64,000 nt of DNA from the NCBI GenBank assembly GCA_016192455.1, contig JACPUC010000025.1:20357-84356 (forward strand). The letters run 5' to 3'. The stretch's first letter is position 1. Every line of letters starts with the position of its first letter. Positions 46,773 through 57,409 of the stretch are shown here, piece by piece. Origin of the DNA: Candidatus Tectimicrobiota bacterium. Its GTDB lineage: Bacteria; JACPUC01. The notes under the pieces are model-generated. The model had not been told where the DNA came from and did not search any database. It worked only from the letters and a program-made list of their open reading frames with translations. The translations under genes and the position numbers were made by a program.

Positions 46773-47666
46773 TCAGCGCGGCGCACGTGCCGCGCGCCGC
46801 CCCGAGCTGATCGCATGGATCGCCCGGAGCTGCTCGAGGAGGGACGGCAGCTCGGTCTCCGGCAGCATGGTGGGCCCGTCGCTGGGGGCCGTGTCCGGAG
46901 CCTCGTGCACCTCCATGAAGACGCCGTCCACGCCGACCGCCACCGCCGCCAGCGCCAGCGCGGGGACGAAGCGCCGCTCGCCGCCGGAGGAGGCGCCGCG
47001 ACCGCCCGGCTGCTGGACGCTGTGCGTGGCATCGAAGATCACCGGGTAGCCGAGCTGGCGCATGATCACCAGCGAGCGCATGTCGGCGACCAGGGTGTTG
47101 TAACCGAACGACGCTCCCCGCTCGGTGAGGAAGAGGCGCCGGTTGCCGGTGGACTCCAGCTTCCTGATCACGTGCTCCATGTCCCAGGGGGCGAGGAACT
47201 GGCCCTTCTTCACGTTCACCGCCGCGCCGCTGTCGCCGGCCGCCAGAAGCAGATCAGTCTGCCGGCAGAGGAAGGCCGGAATCTGCAGCACATCGACGAC
47301 GGCGGCGGCCTGGCTCGCCTCGTCGGGGCTGTGCACGTCGGTGAGGATCGGCAGGTCCGTCTCCTCTTTGACCCGGCGCAGGATGCGCAGACCCTCGGCA
47401 AGGCCCGGACCGCGGAACGAGGTAAGGGAGGTGCGGTTCGCCTTGTCGTAGGAACTCTTGTAGATGAGGGGGATGCCGGCCGCCTCCGCGATCGCCTTCA
47501 GGCGCCGCGCGCTGGCAAGGGCCCGCGGGGCGCTTTCGATGACGCACGGTCCGGCAATGAGGAGGAGCGGTTGATCCGCCCCGATCTGCCAGCGCCCAAC
47601 GCGGACGCGCACGGGCGCTGCGCTGCCTGCCTCTCCGTCCGCGCTGCCCGCCGAGTCCTGCTGCAT
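46773..47666 (-). CDS. kdsA: 3-deoxy-8-phosphooctulonate synthase
   Basis: 297 residues with a TIM barrel that condenses arabinose-5-phosphate with phosphoenolpyruvate to KDO-8-phosphate for the LPS inner core. Signature segments are IAGPCVIES, YKSSYDKANRTS, TDVHSPDEA, IPAFLCRQTDLL, VNVKKGQFLAPWD, and FDATHSVQQPGG. The Cys in FLCRQ is common to the family; metal dependence cannot be settled here. It is the last gene of the polysaccharide/KDO run. Confidence 0.96.
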   Translation of the reverse strand: MQQDSAGSADGEAGSAAPVRVRVGRWQIGADQPLLLIAGPCVIESAPRALASARRLKAIAEAAGIPLIYKSSYDKANRTSLTSFRGPGLAEGLRILRRVKEETDLPILTDVHSPDEASQAAAVVDVLQIPAFLCRQTDLLLAAGDSGAAVNVKKGQFLAPWDMEHVIRKLESTGNRRLFLTERGASFGYNTLVADMRSLVIMRQLGYPVIFDATHSVQQPGGRGASSGGERRFVPALALAAVAVGVDGVFMEVHEAPDTAPSDGPTMLPETELPSLLEQLRAIHAISSGRRAARAPR

Positions 47667-47784
47667 CTGTGGTACTCAATCGCCGCCGGCGGCCCCGCCC
47701 CCGCAGCGGCAGAGCGCCTAGCCTTCTTCCAGCACCCCTTGCGCCGAGTTTGCCAGCCCTCGCGGCCTGACCCACTTGCACGCC

Positions 47785-49413
<1,629 letters not shown>

Positions 49414-49596
49414 CTAGGAGAGTGGAGGAGGCTCCAGGGCAGGTCGAGCACCTTAGGAAGGAACGTGTTCTACCAGATCGTGTAGCTCTCGCGCCTTGGC
49501 GCCCATAGGTGCCACTATATCTTGTCTCCCGGAAGTTTTCCAGCTCATTTTCTTAGCACCCGACCCCTCTCGTGCAGACCCACCCCGCCGCGGGGG

Positions 49597-50460
49597 TCAG
49601 GAGGCGGCGCCTTCGAGCAGCGCGCGCACGCGCTCCAGATCGGCAGGGGTGTCAACGCCGATGAGATCGAGCGGGCACGCCGGCACCTTGATGCGATAGC
49701 CGTGCTCCAGGGCCCTGAGCTGTTCGAGGCGCTCCAGGCGCTCCAGGGGCGTGCGAGGCAGGGTCACGAACTTCAGGAGGAACTCCCGCCGGTACCCATA
49801 GAGCCCCACATGTTTCCAGTAGCGCGGCTGCCCTTCGTCTTCGCCCACCTCGTGCAGGTCCCGCCGCGCCGCCGGGATCGGGGCGCGCGAGAAGTAGAGG
49901 GCGAAATCGCGCAGGTCGGTGACCACCTTCACCACGTTGGCATCGGCGACCTCGCCGGGGTCATGGAGCGGCACCCGAATGCTGCTCATCGGCAGCTCGG
50001 CATCGGCCAGCAGCGGGGCGAGGGCGGCGCGCACGGCAACCTCCTGGATGAGCGGCTCGTCCCCCTGGATGTTGACGATGAACTCCGCCTCCAGGTCCCG
50101 CGCGGCCTCGCCGAGGCGGTCGGTGCCGGTGGCGTGGTCGGCGCGCGTCATCACCACCTCGCCGCCGAAGGCCCGCACGGCATCGGCGATGCGCGCGTCA
50201 TCGGTGGCCACGAGGACGGCGTCGAGGCACGGCATGGCCGCGGCGCGCTCGTAGACGTGCTGGATCATCGGCTTGCCGGCCAGCCGGGCGAGCGGCTTGC
50301 CGGGAAGGCGACTGGAGTGGTAGCGCGCCGGGATGAGCGCCACGATGCGGCCGCGCGGCCCGCGATGCTCACCGGCGCGCGCGGGCTCCTTCATGGCCGA
50401 CGCCTCCAGCGCCGCGGCGGAGGGGCGGCGACCCTTTTCCTGGCTAAGCTCAGTAGGCAT
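49597..50460 (-). CDS. kdsB: CMP-KDO synthetase
   Basis: 287 residues. After a 37-residue variable N-terminus the core shows ALIPARYHSSRLPGKPLARLAGKPM, ATDDARI, TGTDRLGEA, NIQGDEPLI and the C-terminal IGVDTPADLERV. It activates KDO with CTP. The start at 50460 overlaps the end of the upstream glycosyltransferase gene by 11 nt. A start nearer the core (ATG at about 50394) is also possible and would remove the overlap. Confidence 0.95.
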   Translation of the reverse strand: MPTELSQEKGRRPSAAALEASAMKEPARAGEHRGPRGRIVALIPARYHSSRLPGKPLARLAGKPMIQHVYERAAAMPCLDAVLVATDDARIADAVRAFGGEVVMTRADHATGTDRLGEAARDLEAEFIVNIQGDEPLIQEVAVRAALAPLLADAELPMSSIRVPLHDPGEVADANVVKVVTDLRDFALYFSRAPIPAARRDLHEVGEDEGQPRYWKHVGLYGYRREFLLKFVTLPRTPLERLERLEQLRALEHGYRIKVPACPLDLIGVDTPADLERVRALLEGAAS

Positions 50461-51862
50461 CGCGCGCGGCCAGGCAGCGCCATACCGTCATGGCGATGAT
50501 GCGCAGATCGAACCAGAGGGACCAGTGCTCGATGTAGTAGAGATCGTACGTAATGCGCCGTTCCAGCGAGGTGTTGCCGCGCCAGCCGTTGATCTGCGCC
50601 CAGCCGGTCATGCCGGACTTCACCTTGTGCCGCAGCATGTACTGGGGCACGAGCTGGCGGAACTTCTCCACGAAGACGGGCCGCTCCGGCCGCGGGCCGA
50701 CGATGCTCATCTCGCCCCGCAGCACGTTCATGAGCTGCGGCAGCTCATCAAGGCTGAAGCGGCGCAGCCAGGCGCCGACGCGCGTGCGGCGCTGATCGTC
50801 GGGGGTGGCCCACACCGCCCCCGTCGCCTCCTCGGCGCGCTCGCGCATGGAGCGGAACTTCAGCATCGTGAAGGTGGTGCCGTCGAGACCCATGCGCTCC
50901 TGGCGGTAGATGACGCGGCCGGGCGAGCTGAGCTTGATGGCGATGGCGATCACCCCAAAGAGCGGCGCCAGCAGCAGCAGGCCCAGCCCGGCCACGAGGA
51001 GATCGGCGAGGCGCTTCAGGAGGCGGCTCCAGCCGACCAGCGGCGTCTCCTGGAGATTGACGAAGGGGATGCCCTCGAACTCCTCGACGCTGCCGCGCAT
51101 GGTGCGGTACTGCAGGAGGTCCGGCGCCACGCGGATGTCCACCGGGGCGTCGCCGATGCTCCGCAGCACGCCCTCGATTCGCTCGTAGGCCTCCAGGGGC
51201 AGCGCGAGGATCACCTGATCGATCTGGAAGCGCTTCAGGAAGCTCCCCACCTCCTCGTAGGTGCCGAGCACCTCGATGGTGTCGACGAAGGTCTTCACTT
51301 TCTCCAGTCGGCGGGTGAAGAAGCCAACGATCTTGAAGCCGAGCTCGGGGTGGGCGTTCAGGCGCCGGGCGATCTCCCGCCCCAGCTTCCCGGCGCCGAC
51401 GATCACCACGTAGCGCAGGTTCATGCCGCGCCGCCGCATCTCTCGCAGCACCGCGCGGAAGGCCAGGCGATAAAGGCTCATGCCGCCCAGGCAGAGGACG
51501 CCGAAGAAGGCGAACGCCACGCGGGAGTAACTGTAGCGGCGGTCCAGGAAGGTCACCGCAAGGAGGGCCAGCATCCCCAAGCCGATCTGCCTCGTGAGGC
51601 TCGCAAGCTCGCGACCGATGCTGGTGGTGCGACGGGACTGGTACTGGTAGCCGTAGTGGAGCACCACCGCCCAGATCGGCACGAGGTAGATGAGCAGGTA
51701 GAGGTACTGCGCCAGCGGCGGGACCGTCTCCTCGGGGTGGAAGAGCGGCACAAGGGGCGTGGCGAAGCGCAGCTCGTAGGCGCCGATCCAGGCTCCCACC
51801 GCGATGAGGAGGTCCCCCAGAAACATCAGGGTAGAGAAGAACTGGCTGTGCTGGCGCAGCAT
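50450..51862 (-). CDS. Undecaprenyl-phosphate sugar-1-phosphate transferase
   Basis: 470 residues of the WbaP/WcaJ polyprenyl glycosylphosphotransferase family. Four or five N-terminal helices (about 10-135) precede a Rossmann-like CoA-binding domain ([17 protein letters not shown]). The C-terminal transferase domain has [52 protein letters not shown] and [16 protein letters not shown]. It loads the first sugar phosphate, often glucose-1-P, onto undecaprenyl phosphate and so begins chain assembly. Confidence 0.94.
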   Translation of the reverse strand: MLRQHSQFFSTLMFLGDLLIAVGAWIGAYELRFATPLVPLFHPEETVPPLAQYLYLLIYLVPIWAVVLHYGYQYQSRRTTSIGRELASLTRQIGLGMLALLAVTFLDRRYSYSRVAFAFFGVLCLGGMSLYRLAFRAVLREMRRRGMNLRYVVIVGAGKLGREIARRLNAHPELGFKIVGFFTRRLEKVKTFVDTIEVLGTYEEVGSFLKRFQIDQVILALPLEAYERIEGVLRSIGDAPVDIRVAPDLLQYRTMRGSVEEFEGIPFVNLQETPLVGWSRLLKRLADLLVAGLGLLLLAPLFGVIAIAIKLSSPGRVIYRQERMGLDGTTFTMLKFRSMRERAEEATGAVWATPDDQRRTRVGAWLRRFSLDELPQLMNVLRGEMSIVGPRPERPVFVEKFRQLVPQYMLRHKVKSGMTGWAQINGWRGNTSLERRITYDLYYIEHWSLWFDLRIIAMTVWRCLAARDAY

Positions 51863-51902
51863 GGCGAGGCTCGCATGGCCCGCTCGGCATCACCCCGGCG
51901 CC

Positions 51903-54900
51903 TTAGCTGGCAGCCTGGGGCCGCCGGGCGCAGGCCAGGAGGTAAAGCTTCAGCGGCTGCCCGGGTCGCCAGTCGGTGAGGCGCTCCCACCACAACCCAA
52001 GCCGCAGGCTCGCACCGTTCATGACCATATAGTACGCAGTTCCGGGGTGCAGGGAAACTGTTATCTCATGGAACCCCGTCGCCGCCAGGAGGGACTGCAG
52101 TCTGCCGGGCCGATTAGCGCGGTAGAAGGTGGGATGCACCTCGGCGTCCCGGCGCTCGGTCAGGAGGCGCCGCGCCAGCCCGCGCTTCCATCGCAGCGGC
52201 AGAAGCCAGGAAGCAACCATGAGCGGATTGAGGAGGTTCGTCGTGAAGAGGAGACAGGCGCCGCCGGGGGCGAGGACGCGATACATCTCGGCGAGGCAGG
52301 CGCGGGGCCGCCGCAGGTGCTCCAGCACCATCAAGCCGGCGACGACGTGAAACGAGGCGTCGGCAAACGGCAGCCACGCAAGGTCCGCCTGCACCTGCAG
52401 CCGGCGGGGGTCTCCCACGGGCGAGGCGTCGGGGCGAGCCGCGCGGAGATGCCGCAATGCGGCCTCCGACGTGCCCGGGGAAGGCGCCAGGCCGGTCTCA
52501 GCAGGCCGCTCCAGATCAGCGCCGACGATGCAGGCTTCCTCCCCCAGCGCCTGCCGCAGGAACGGCGAGCCGCCGCAGCCGGCATCCAGGATGCGCTTCC
52601 CCCGCCCTAGTTCCTTCGACAGGTCTGCGAGCTGTCGATAGCAGGCGGCAAACGCCGGGCTTTCATGCCCGTACCTGGCGCGGTACCAGCTCCGCGCCCG
52701 TGCCGGCGGCGTTGCGCTCCACCGGCGAGGTGGAGTCGCGCGGCGCGGGGGAAAGGTGCCGGCAGCCCCTGGCGGAAACTGCGTGCGCGCCTGGCCGGGC
52801 GGCTCGTTGCCGCCTGACCGCCTCGACGGCCCGGGCAGCCCCGCCAGCTCATGGTACAGAGCCTCGAACGCCGCGGCCATGGCGGCAGGGTCCTGGAACG
52901 CCGCCACCCTGCGAACGGCGCGCTCCGCCATGCCGCGCGCCTGCTCCGGATCGGCGAGGAGCGCCGCGACGGCGGCCGCCATGGCCGACGCGTCGCCCCG
53001 CGGCACGATGCGTCCCTCGACGCCGTCGCGCAGGAGCCCCGCTTCGCCGACGCAGTCGGTCGCCACCACCGGCACTCTTCGGGCCATCGCTTCGAGGAGG
53101 ATGAACGGCAAGCCCTCCCAGCGCGACGGCAGCACGAAGAGGCTGCTGGCCGCAAGGATGTCGAGCGCATCGCGGCGGTAACCGAGCAGTCGAACGCTCC
53201 CCGTCAGGCGGGCGCGTTGGACTTGATCTTGCACCAGAGGCCGCAATGGACCATCCCCAATGATCAGGAAGCGCGCCATGGGGTAGCTGCGCAGGACCAG
53301 CGCGGCCGCCTCGACGAAGAGGGCGGGATTCTTCTGCTCGACGAGTCGCCCCACCATGGTGACCCAGGGAGCCTCGACGGCGCCGGACAGGTCCGCAGCG
53401 GCCTGGTCAAGCTCCCGCAGGAGCGACGCGCGCAGATGCCGGCGTTGCGCCGCCGAGACCTGGGGCGCGGCAGGAATGGTGTTGGGAATGAGGCGGAGGC
53501 CGTCAGGGCTCCGCAAGCCCGCCCGCAGGGCCTGCCGTCGCTCTCCTTCCGACTCGACCACGATCACCCCGCCGAGGCGCGCCGCAACACGCTCCATCTG
53601 CCGGTAGCGCCAGCCGGCTCCTCCACCCATGAGGAATGGGAAGGCGTGCGGCGAGTAGCAGAGCGGCACGCCGCTCACCAGGCCCGCCAGCCGGGCCAGC
53701 ATGCCGGCCTTGCTGCTGTGGGCATGGAGCACGTCGATCGGCTCGCGCCGCAGCAGGCGGAGCAGAGCCAGGAAGGCCCGCAGGTCATGCCAGGGCGACA
53801 CCGAGCGCACCATCGGCAGCGTGACATGCGGAATGCCGAGCCGGGCAAACCCTAGCGCGAAGGGCTCCTGCCGCTGGCGGCTCGCCTGGGAGAAGGCCGC
53901 CGAGGGAGGCGGCGAGCAAGCGCCGCTGACGGCGATGCGCCGCCGATCCAGAGCGCGGCTGAGGCTGAGGACGAACTTCTGCACGCCGCCGCCGTAGGGC
54001 TGGGCGATCTGCAGGAGACGCAGGCGGGGATCGCGGCGTCGGCTCGCCGGCAGGCGCCGATCCAGGCGCCGCTCCCGCAGGAGACGCGGCGTCTCCCGCA
54101 GCACCTGGCCGTAGACGCGCAGCAGATGGGGTGCGCGCAAGCAGGCATAGCCCAGGAGCAGGAGCTCCGCCGCCGCCAGCGCTGGGAGCTGCGCCAGAAC
54201 CTGCCCAGCCGTGCTGTTCCGCAGGATCGTCCGGTAGCGGTTGCGCATGACATGTTGCTGGAACGGCGCCGGCCGGCCGAAGAAGCGTTTCGTCCCCAGG
54301 GAGCCGCCGCGGGCGTGCCAGGCAACCGCCTGCGGCTGGTAGCGGAAGCGCCAGCCTCGGCGGCGCGCTCGCCAGCAGAGATCGAGGTCCTCGTAGAAGG
54401 CAACGTAGCGGCTGGGGAAAACGTCGCCGCGCGGGGCCACGTCGGCGAGCATGGCGCGCCGCAGGAGGGCCGCGGCGCAGCAGACGCCGAAGACCTCGCC
54501 GGCCTCCTCGAACTGGCCCGCATCCAGCGCCCCGGCGCCCCGGTCGCGGGCGAAGAACCCTGCCCCCAAGAAGAGGCCGGTCGAGTCGAGCCGCGGCGGG
54601 ATTCCCGCGGCCGCGCGGCCCCCCTCGGGCAGCCGCAGCAGCTTGCCGGTGGCGCCGCCGGCTTGGGGGTGGGCCTGCAGCTCATCGACGAGGTGTTCGA
54701 GGTAGTCCGGCGCCAGCACCACATCGGCGTTGAGGAGGCAGGCGAACTCTCCCCGCGCCTCCAGGAGGCCCTGGTTGTTGGCCGTGGCGAAGCCCTCGTT
54801 CACGGCGTTGCGGAGGCAGTGCGCCTCCGGTTGATGAGCGCGGACGAGGTCGAGCGAGCCGTCCTGCGAGCCGTTATCCACGACGATCAGCTCCCAGGAG

Positions 54901-55019
54901 GTGAACGTCTGCCCGCGCAGGCTCTCCACGAGGGCAGGAAGCCATCCGGCGCTGTTGAAGGTGACGAGCATGATGGAGACGCGCGGGGCGGCTGGCACGA
55001 GGTTGGCGGGAAGGCTCAT
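51903..55019 (-). CDS. GT2-GT4-methyltransferase trifunctional fusion
   Basis: 1038 residues. Domain 1 (about 12-270) is a GT2 rhamnosyl/galactosyl-transferase-like enzyme: VTFNSAGWL, VVDNGSQDGS, LLNADVVL, YEDLDLCWRARRRGW. Domain 2 (about 334-730) is a retaining GT4: GGGVQKFVLSLSRAL, VGRLVEQKNPALFVEAA and the acidic SRWEGLPFILLEAM. A Pro/Arg/Gly-rich linker (731-775) leads to domain 3 (about 809-1038), a class I methyltransferase: RILDAGCGGSPFL, ADLAWLPFADASFHVVAG, YRVLAPGGACLLF. ATG 55019 overlaps the epimerase stop (ATGA). It would add two sugars and methylate lipid-linked glycan; the exact sugars are unknown. Confidence 0.9.
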   Translation of the reverse strand: MSLPANLVPAAPRVSIMLVTFNSAGWLPALVESLRGQTFTSWELIVVDNGSQDGSLDLVRAHQPEAHCLRNAVNEGFATANNQGLLEARGEFACLLNADVVLAPDYLEHLVDELQAHPQAGGATGKLLRLPEGGRAAAGIPPRLDSTGLFLGAGFFARDRGAGALDAGQFEEAGEVFGVCCAAALLRRAMLADVAPRGDVFPSRYVAFYEDLDLCWRARRRGWRFRYQPQAVAWHARGGSLGTKRFFGRPAPFQQHVMRNRYRTILRNSTAGQVLAQLPALAAAELLLLGYACLRAPHLLRVYGQVLRETPRLLRERRLDRRLPASRRRDPRLRLLQIAQPYGGGVQKFVLSLSRALDRRRIAVSGACSPPPSAAFSQASRQRQEPFALGFARLGIPHVTLPMVRSVSPWHDLRAFLALLRLLRREPIDVLHAHSSKAGMLARLAGLVSGVPLCYSPHAFPFLMGGGAGWRYRQMERVAARLGGVIVVESEGERRQALRAGLRSPDGLRLIPNTIPAAPQVSAAQRRHLRASLLRELDQAAADLSGAVEAPWVTMVGRLVEQKNPALFVEAAALVLRSYPMARFLIIGDGPLRPLVQDQVQRARLTGSVRLLGYRRDALDILAASSLFVLPSRWEGLPFILLEAMARRVPVVATDCVGEAGLLRDGVEGRIVPRGDASAMAAAVAALLADPEQARGMAERAVRRVAAFQDPAAMAAAFEALYHELAGLPGPSRRSGGNEPPGQARTQFPPGAAGTFPPRRATPPRRWSATPPARARSWYRARYGHESPAFAACYRQLADLSKELGRGKRILDAGCGGSPFLRQALGEEACIVGADLERPAETGLAPSPGTSEAALRHLRAARPDASPVGDPRRLQVQADLAWLPFADASFHVVAGLMVLEHLRRPRACLAEMYRVLAPGGACLLFTTNLLNPLMVASWLLPLRWKRGLARRLLTERRDAEVHPTFYRANRPGRLQSLLAATGFHEITVSLHPGTAYYMVMNGASLRLGLWWERLTDWRPGQPLKLYLLACARRPQAAS

Positions 55020-55963
55020 GGGCGGGGCGAGGTCTTGCGAATCCACTCCCACGTCATCGCCATCCCCTCTTCGAGGGAGACGCGGGGGGTCCAGTTGAGT
55101 TCCCGGCCGATGAGACGGGTATCGAGGATGCTCACCGGCACATCGAGCTTGCGCGCGGCGGTATGGCGGACATCGAGGTCAACCCCGGTGACCACCTGGA
55201 CGAGGCGCAGGAGCTCGCGCAGGGAGACGCCGCGTCCGCTCCCCACGTTGAAGATGCGCTGCGGCGAAGGGCTGTGGAGCGCCTTCACAAAGGCCTCGAT
55301 GACATCCCCGACGTAGAGGTAGTCGCGCGTTACCGAGCCGTCGCCCCAGATGATGATCGGCTCGCGGCTCCAAGCCCGCGCCAGGAAGACCGTCACCGCC
55401 CCCTGGGCGGCGTTCGGGTTCTGGCGCTCGCCGTAAGGGTTGGCGATGCGCAGGGAGCAGAAATCCAGGCCATGGAGATGGCGGTAGAGCACCAGGTACT
55501 TCTCGATCATGAGTTTCGAGATGCCGTAGGCACAGAAGGGGTTGGTGGGCGCTGACTCCGGAATCGGCACCTCGGTGGGCACGCCGTAGATCGTGCCGCC
55601 GGACGACGAGAAGACGATCTTGCGCACTCCCGCCTGCACCGCGGCATCGAGGAGGTGCAGCGTGGAAACGACGTTGGACTCCAGGTCATAGGCGGGGTTG
55701 TCGTTCGAGGTGCTCGGCAGCGTGGTGCTGATGAGGTGGAAGATGCAGGTCACCCCTTGAACAGCGGCAGACACCTCGGCAACGTTCGTGAAATCCCCCT
55801 CATAGAGCTCGACCTCGGCAAGGAGGTGCGCCACGTTGGCGGTATCGACGTGCTGACGGTCGAAGAGGCGCACGCGGTAGCCGGCGGCCAGCAGAGCCTC
55901 CGCCAGGTGCGAGCCCATGAAGCCGCAGCCACCAAGGATGAGACAGGTTTCCTGCTTCATCAT
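55016..55963 (-). CDS. NAD-dependent epimerase/dehydratase (GalE-like)
   Basis: 315 residues, extended SDR family. LILGGCGFMGSHLAEALLAAGY is the NAD-binding motif and YGISKLMIEKY the catalytic YxxxK. KIVFSSSGGTIYG supplies the Ser/Thr. NPYGERQNP and RDYLYVGDVIEAF are typical of UDP-hexose 4-epimerases. The likely task is supply of an epimerised nucleotide sugar for the neighbouring glycosyltransferases. Its stop overlaps the start of the GT2-GT4-methyltransferase gene. Confidence 0.9.
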   Translation of the reverse strand: MMKQETCLILGGCGFMGSHLAEALLAAGYRVRLFDRQHVDTANVAHLLAEVELYEGDFTNVAEVSAAVQGVTCIFHLISTTLPSTSNDNPAYDLESNVVSTLHLLDAAVQAGVRKIVFSSSGGTIYGVPTEVPIPESAPTNPFCAYGISKLMIEKYLVLYRHLHGLDFCSLRIANPYGERQNPNAAQGAVTVFLARAWSREPIIIWGDGSVTRDYLYVGDVIEAFVKALHSPSPQRIFNVGSGRGVSLRELLRLVQVVTGVDLDVRHTAARKLDVPVSILDTRLIGRELNWTPRVSLEEGMAMTWEWIRKTSPRP

Positions 55964-55984
55964 CCGCCCGCCGACGTCCCGGCC

Positions 55985-57409
55985 TCAGCGCTCGCCCGCC
56001 GCAGGCCGCGTGAACTCGTAGTAGGTCTTCTCGATCTCGGTGACGCTCTCGGCGATCGTCGCCACCGGCGCGATGTCGCGGCGCAGCCTCGGCAGAAGAT
56101 CGGCATCATCGATGACCTCCTGGAGGAGCGCCGCCAACCCCGCATGGTCGCCGCGCTCGAAGAGCAGGCCGTTGCCCTGGTGCACGATGAGCTCCGCCAA
56201 TCCTCCCACATTCGAAGCGATCACCGGCGTCTTCGTATCGAGCGCATGCAGGACGATGAGGGGCGAGTTCTCGTACCAGATGGAGGGGACGACCAGCACG
56301 TCGAGATCCTGCAGCACCCGCCCAACGTCCTCATTCGGAAACGAGCCGGCAAAGATGATGCCCGGGTCATCTCCGGCAAGCTCGCGCAGGTAGCGGGCAT
56401 ACTCCGGGAAGTGGCCGAGGTCGCCGTAGAGGCGCAGCGCCGCGCCCCGCCGCTGCCGCAGGGCCTTGAAGGCCTTGATGAGGACATGGGCGCCCTTGTG
56501 CTCGTAGAGGGTGCCGATGTAGCCGATCCGCCGTCCCCCGGCCGGAGTTTTGCCGGCGAAGGGGCGCGTCCAGGCGGCGTTGATGCCGAAGGGGAGCTTG
56601 CGGATGAGGCCGGCGCGGATGCCGTTCTCCACCAGGATGCCGCGCATCAGGTCGGTGGCCACGAAAATGCGCTGCACTTGGTTGAGCTGGCGCCGCAGGT
56701 AGCCGCGCCGATCGAGCATCGCCTTCAGGAGGTGCAGGCGCGGGTCCTCGTGGACGGGGAAGAAGCGGTGTCGCAGGGTGAAGAGCCCCAGGACGAAGTT
56801 GGACCGCCTGGCGATGGCGCGCCGAATATCCGCCGGCTGCGACTGGGCCACGCAGCAGCGCAGGCAGGAGACGCCGCTCCAGGTGGGGCCGCGGCAGAGC
56901 GACTGGTCATGACGCTTGAGCTGCGTGACCGGGCACACGAACCAGAAATCCGTGGCCGTGAAGATGCGTGGAATCCCCAAGGCCGCCACCGCTTCCAGCA
57001 CCGCTGCCGAGAGGCGATGGCAGTGCAGGAGGTGAACGATGTCCGGCTTCAGCTCGCGCGCGTACTCATGGACGTGTCGCAGCACGGCCTCGTTGCGGTA
57101 CTCATCGTAGCCTGGGTTCTCCCCAATTGCCGGGTGATGGTGGAAGCGCCGCACCGGCAGGCCATCGACCTGATCGCTGCTGAAGGGCTGCGATCGCGCC
57201 ACCCCCGGCGCGGCCGGCTCGGCGGCCAGGATGTGCACCTCGTGCCCGCGGCGCCGCAGCTCGCAGGCATACTCGTACGTCAAGATCTCCGTGCCCGAGA
57301 AATAGCGCGGCAGAAACTGGTGCACGGTCAGGAGAATCCGCACGGCAGGCCCCAACCTTCGTGTGACGCGTCGTCGGCGCGACATGCTGCCAGCGCGCGC
57401 CGCCGTCAC
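55985..57409 (-). CDS. Glycosyltransferase family 4
   Basis: About 474 residues. An N-terminal acceptor domain begins RILLTVHQFLPRYFSGTEILTYEYACELRRRGHEVHIL. A Cys-containing insert follows (CPVTQLKRHDQSLCRGPTWS and CLRCC), common in GT4 enzymes of this subgroup. The donor domain contains IGYIGTLYEHKGAHVLIKAF and the EX7E-like region YENSPLIVLHALDTKTPVIASNVGG. The GTG at 57409 overlaps the TGA of the upstream gene (GTGA); ATG at 57385 is an alternative. The sugar donor is unknown. Confidence 0.9.
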   Translation of the reverse strand: MTAARAGSMSRRRRVTRRLGPAVRILLTVHQFLPRYFSGTEILTYEYACELRRRGHEVHILAAEPAAPGVARSQPFSSDQVDGLPVRRFHHHPAIGENPGYDEYRNEAVLRHVHEYARELKPDIVHLLHCHRLSAAVLEAVAALGIPRIFTATDFWFVCPVTQLKRHDQSLCRGPTWSGVSCLRCCVAQSQPADIRRAIARRSNFVLGLFTLRHRFFPVHEDPRLHLLKAMLDRRGYLRRQLNQVQRIFVATDLMRGILVENGIRAGLIRKLPFGINAAWTRPFAGKTPAGGRRIGYIGTLYEHKGAHVLIKAFKALRQRRGAALRLYGDLGHFPEYARYLRELAGDDPGIIFAGSFPNEDVGRVLQDLDVLVVPSIWYENSPLIVLHALDTKTPVIASNVGGLAELIVHQGNGLLFERGDHAGLAALLQEVIDDADLLPRLRRDIAPVATIAESVTEIEKTYYEFTRPAAGER

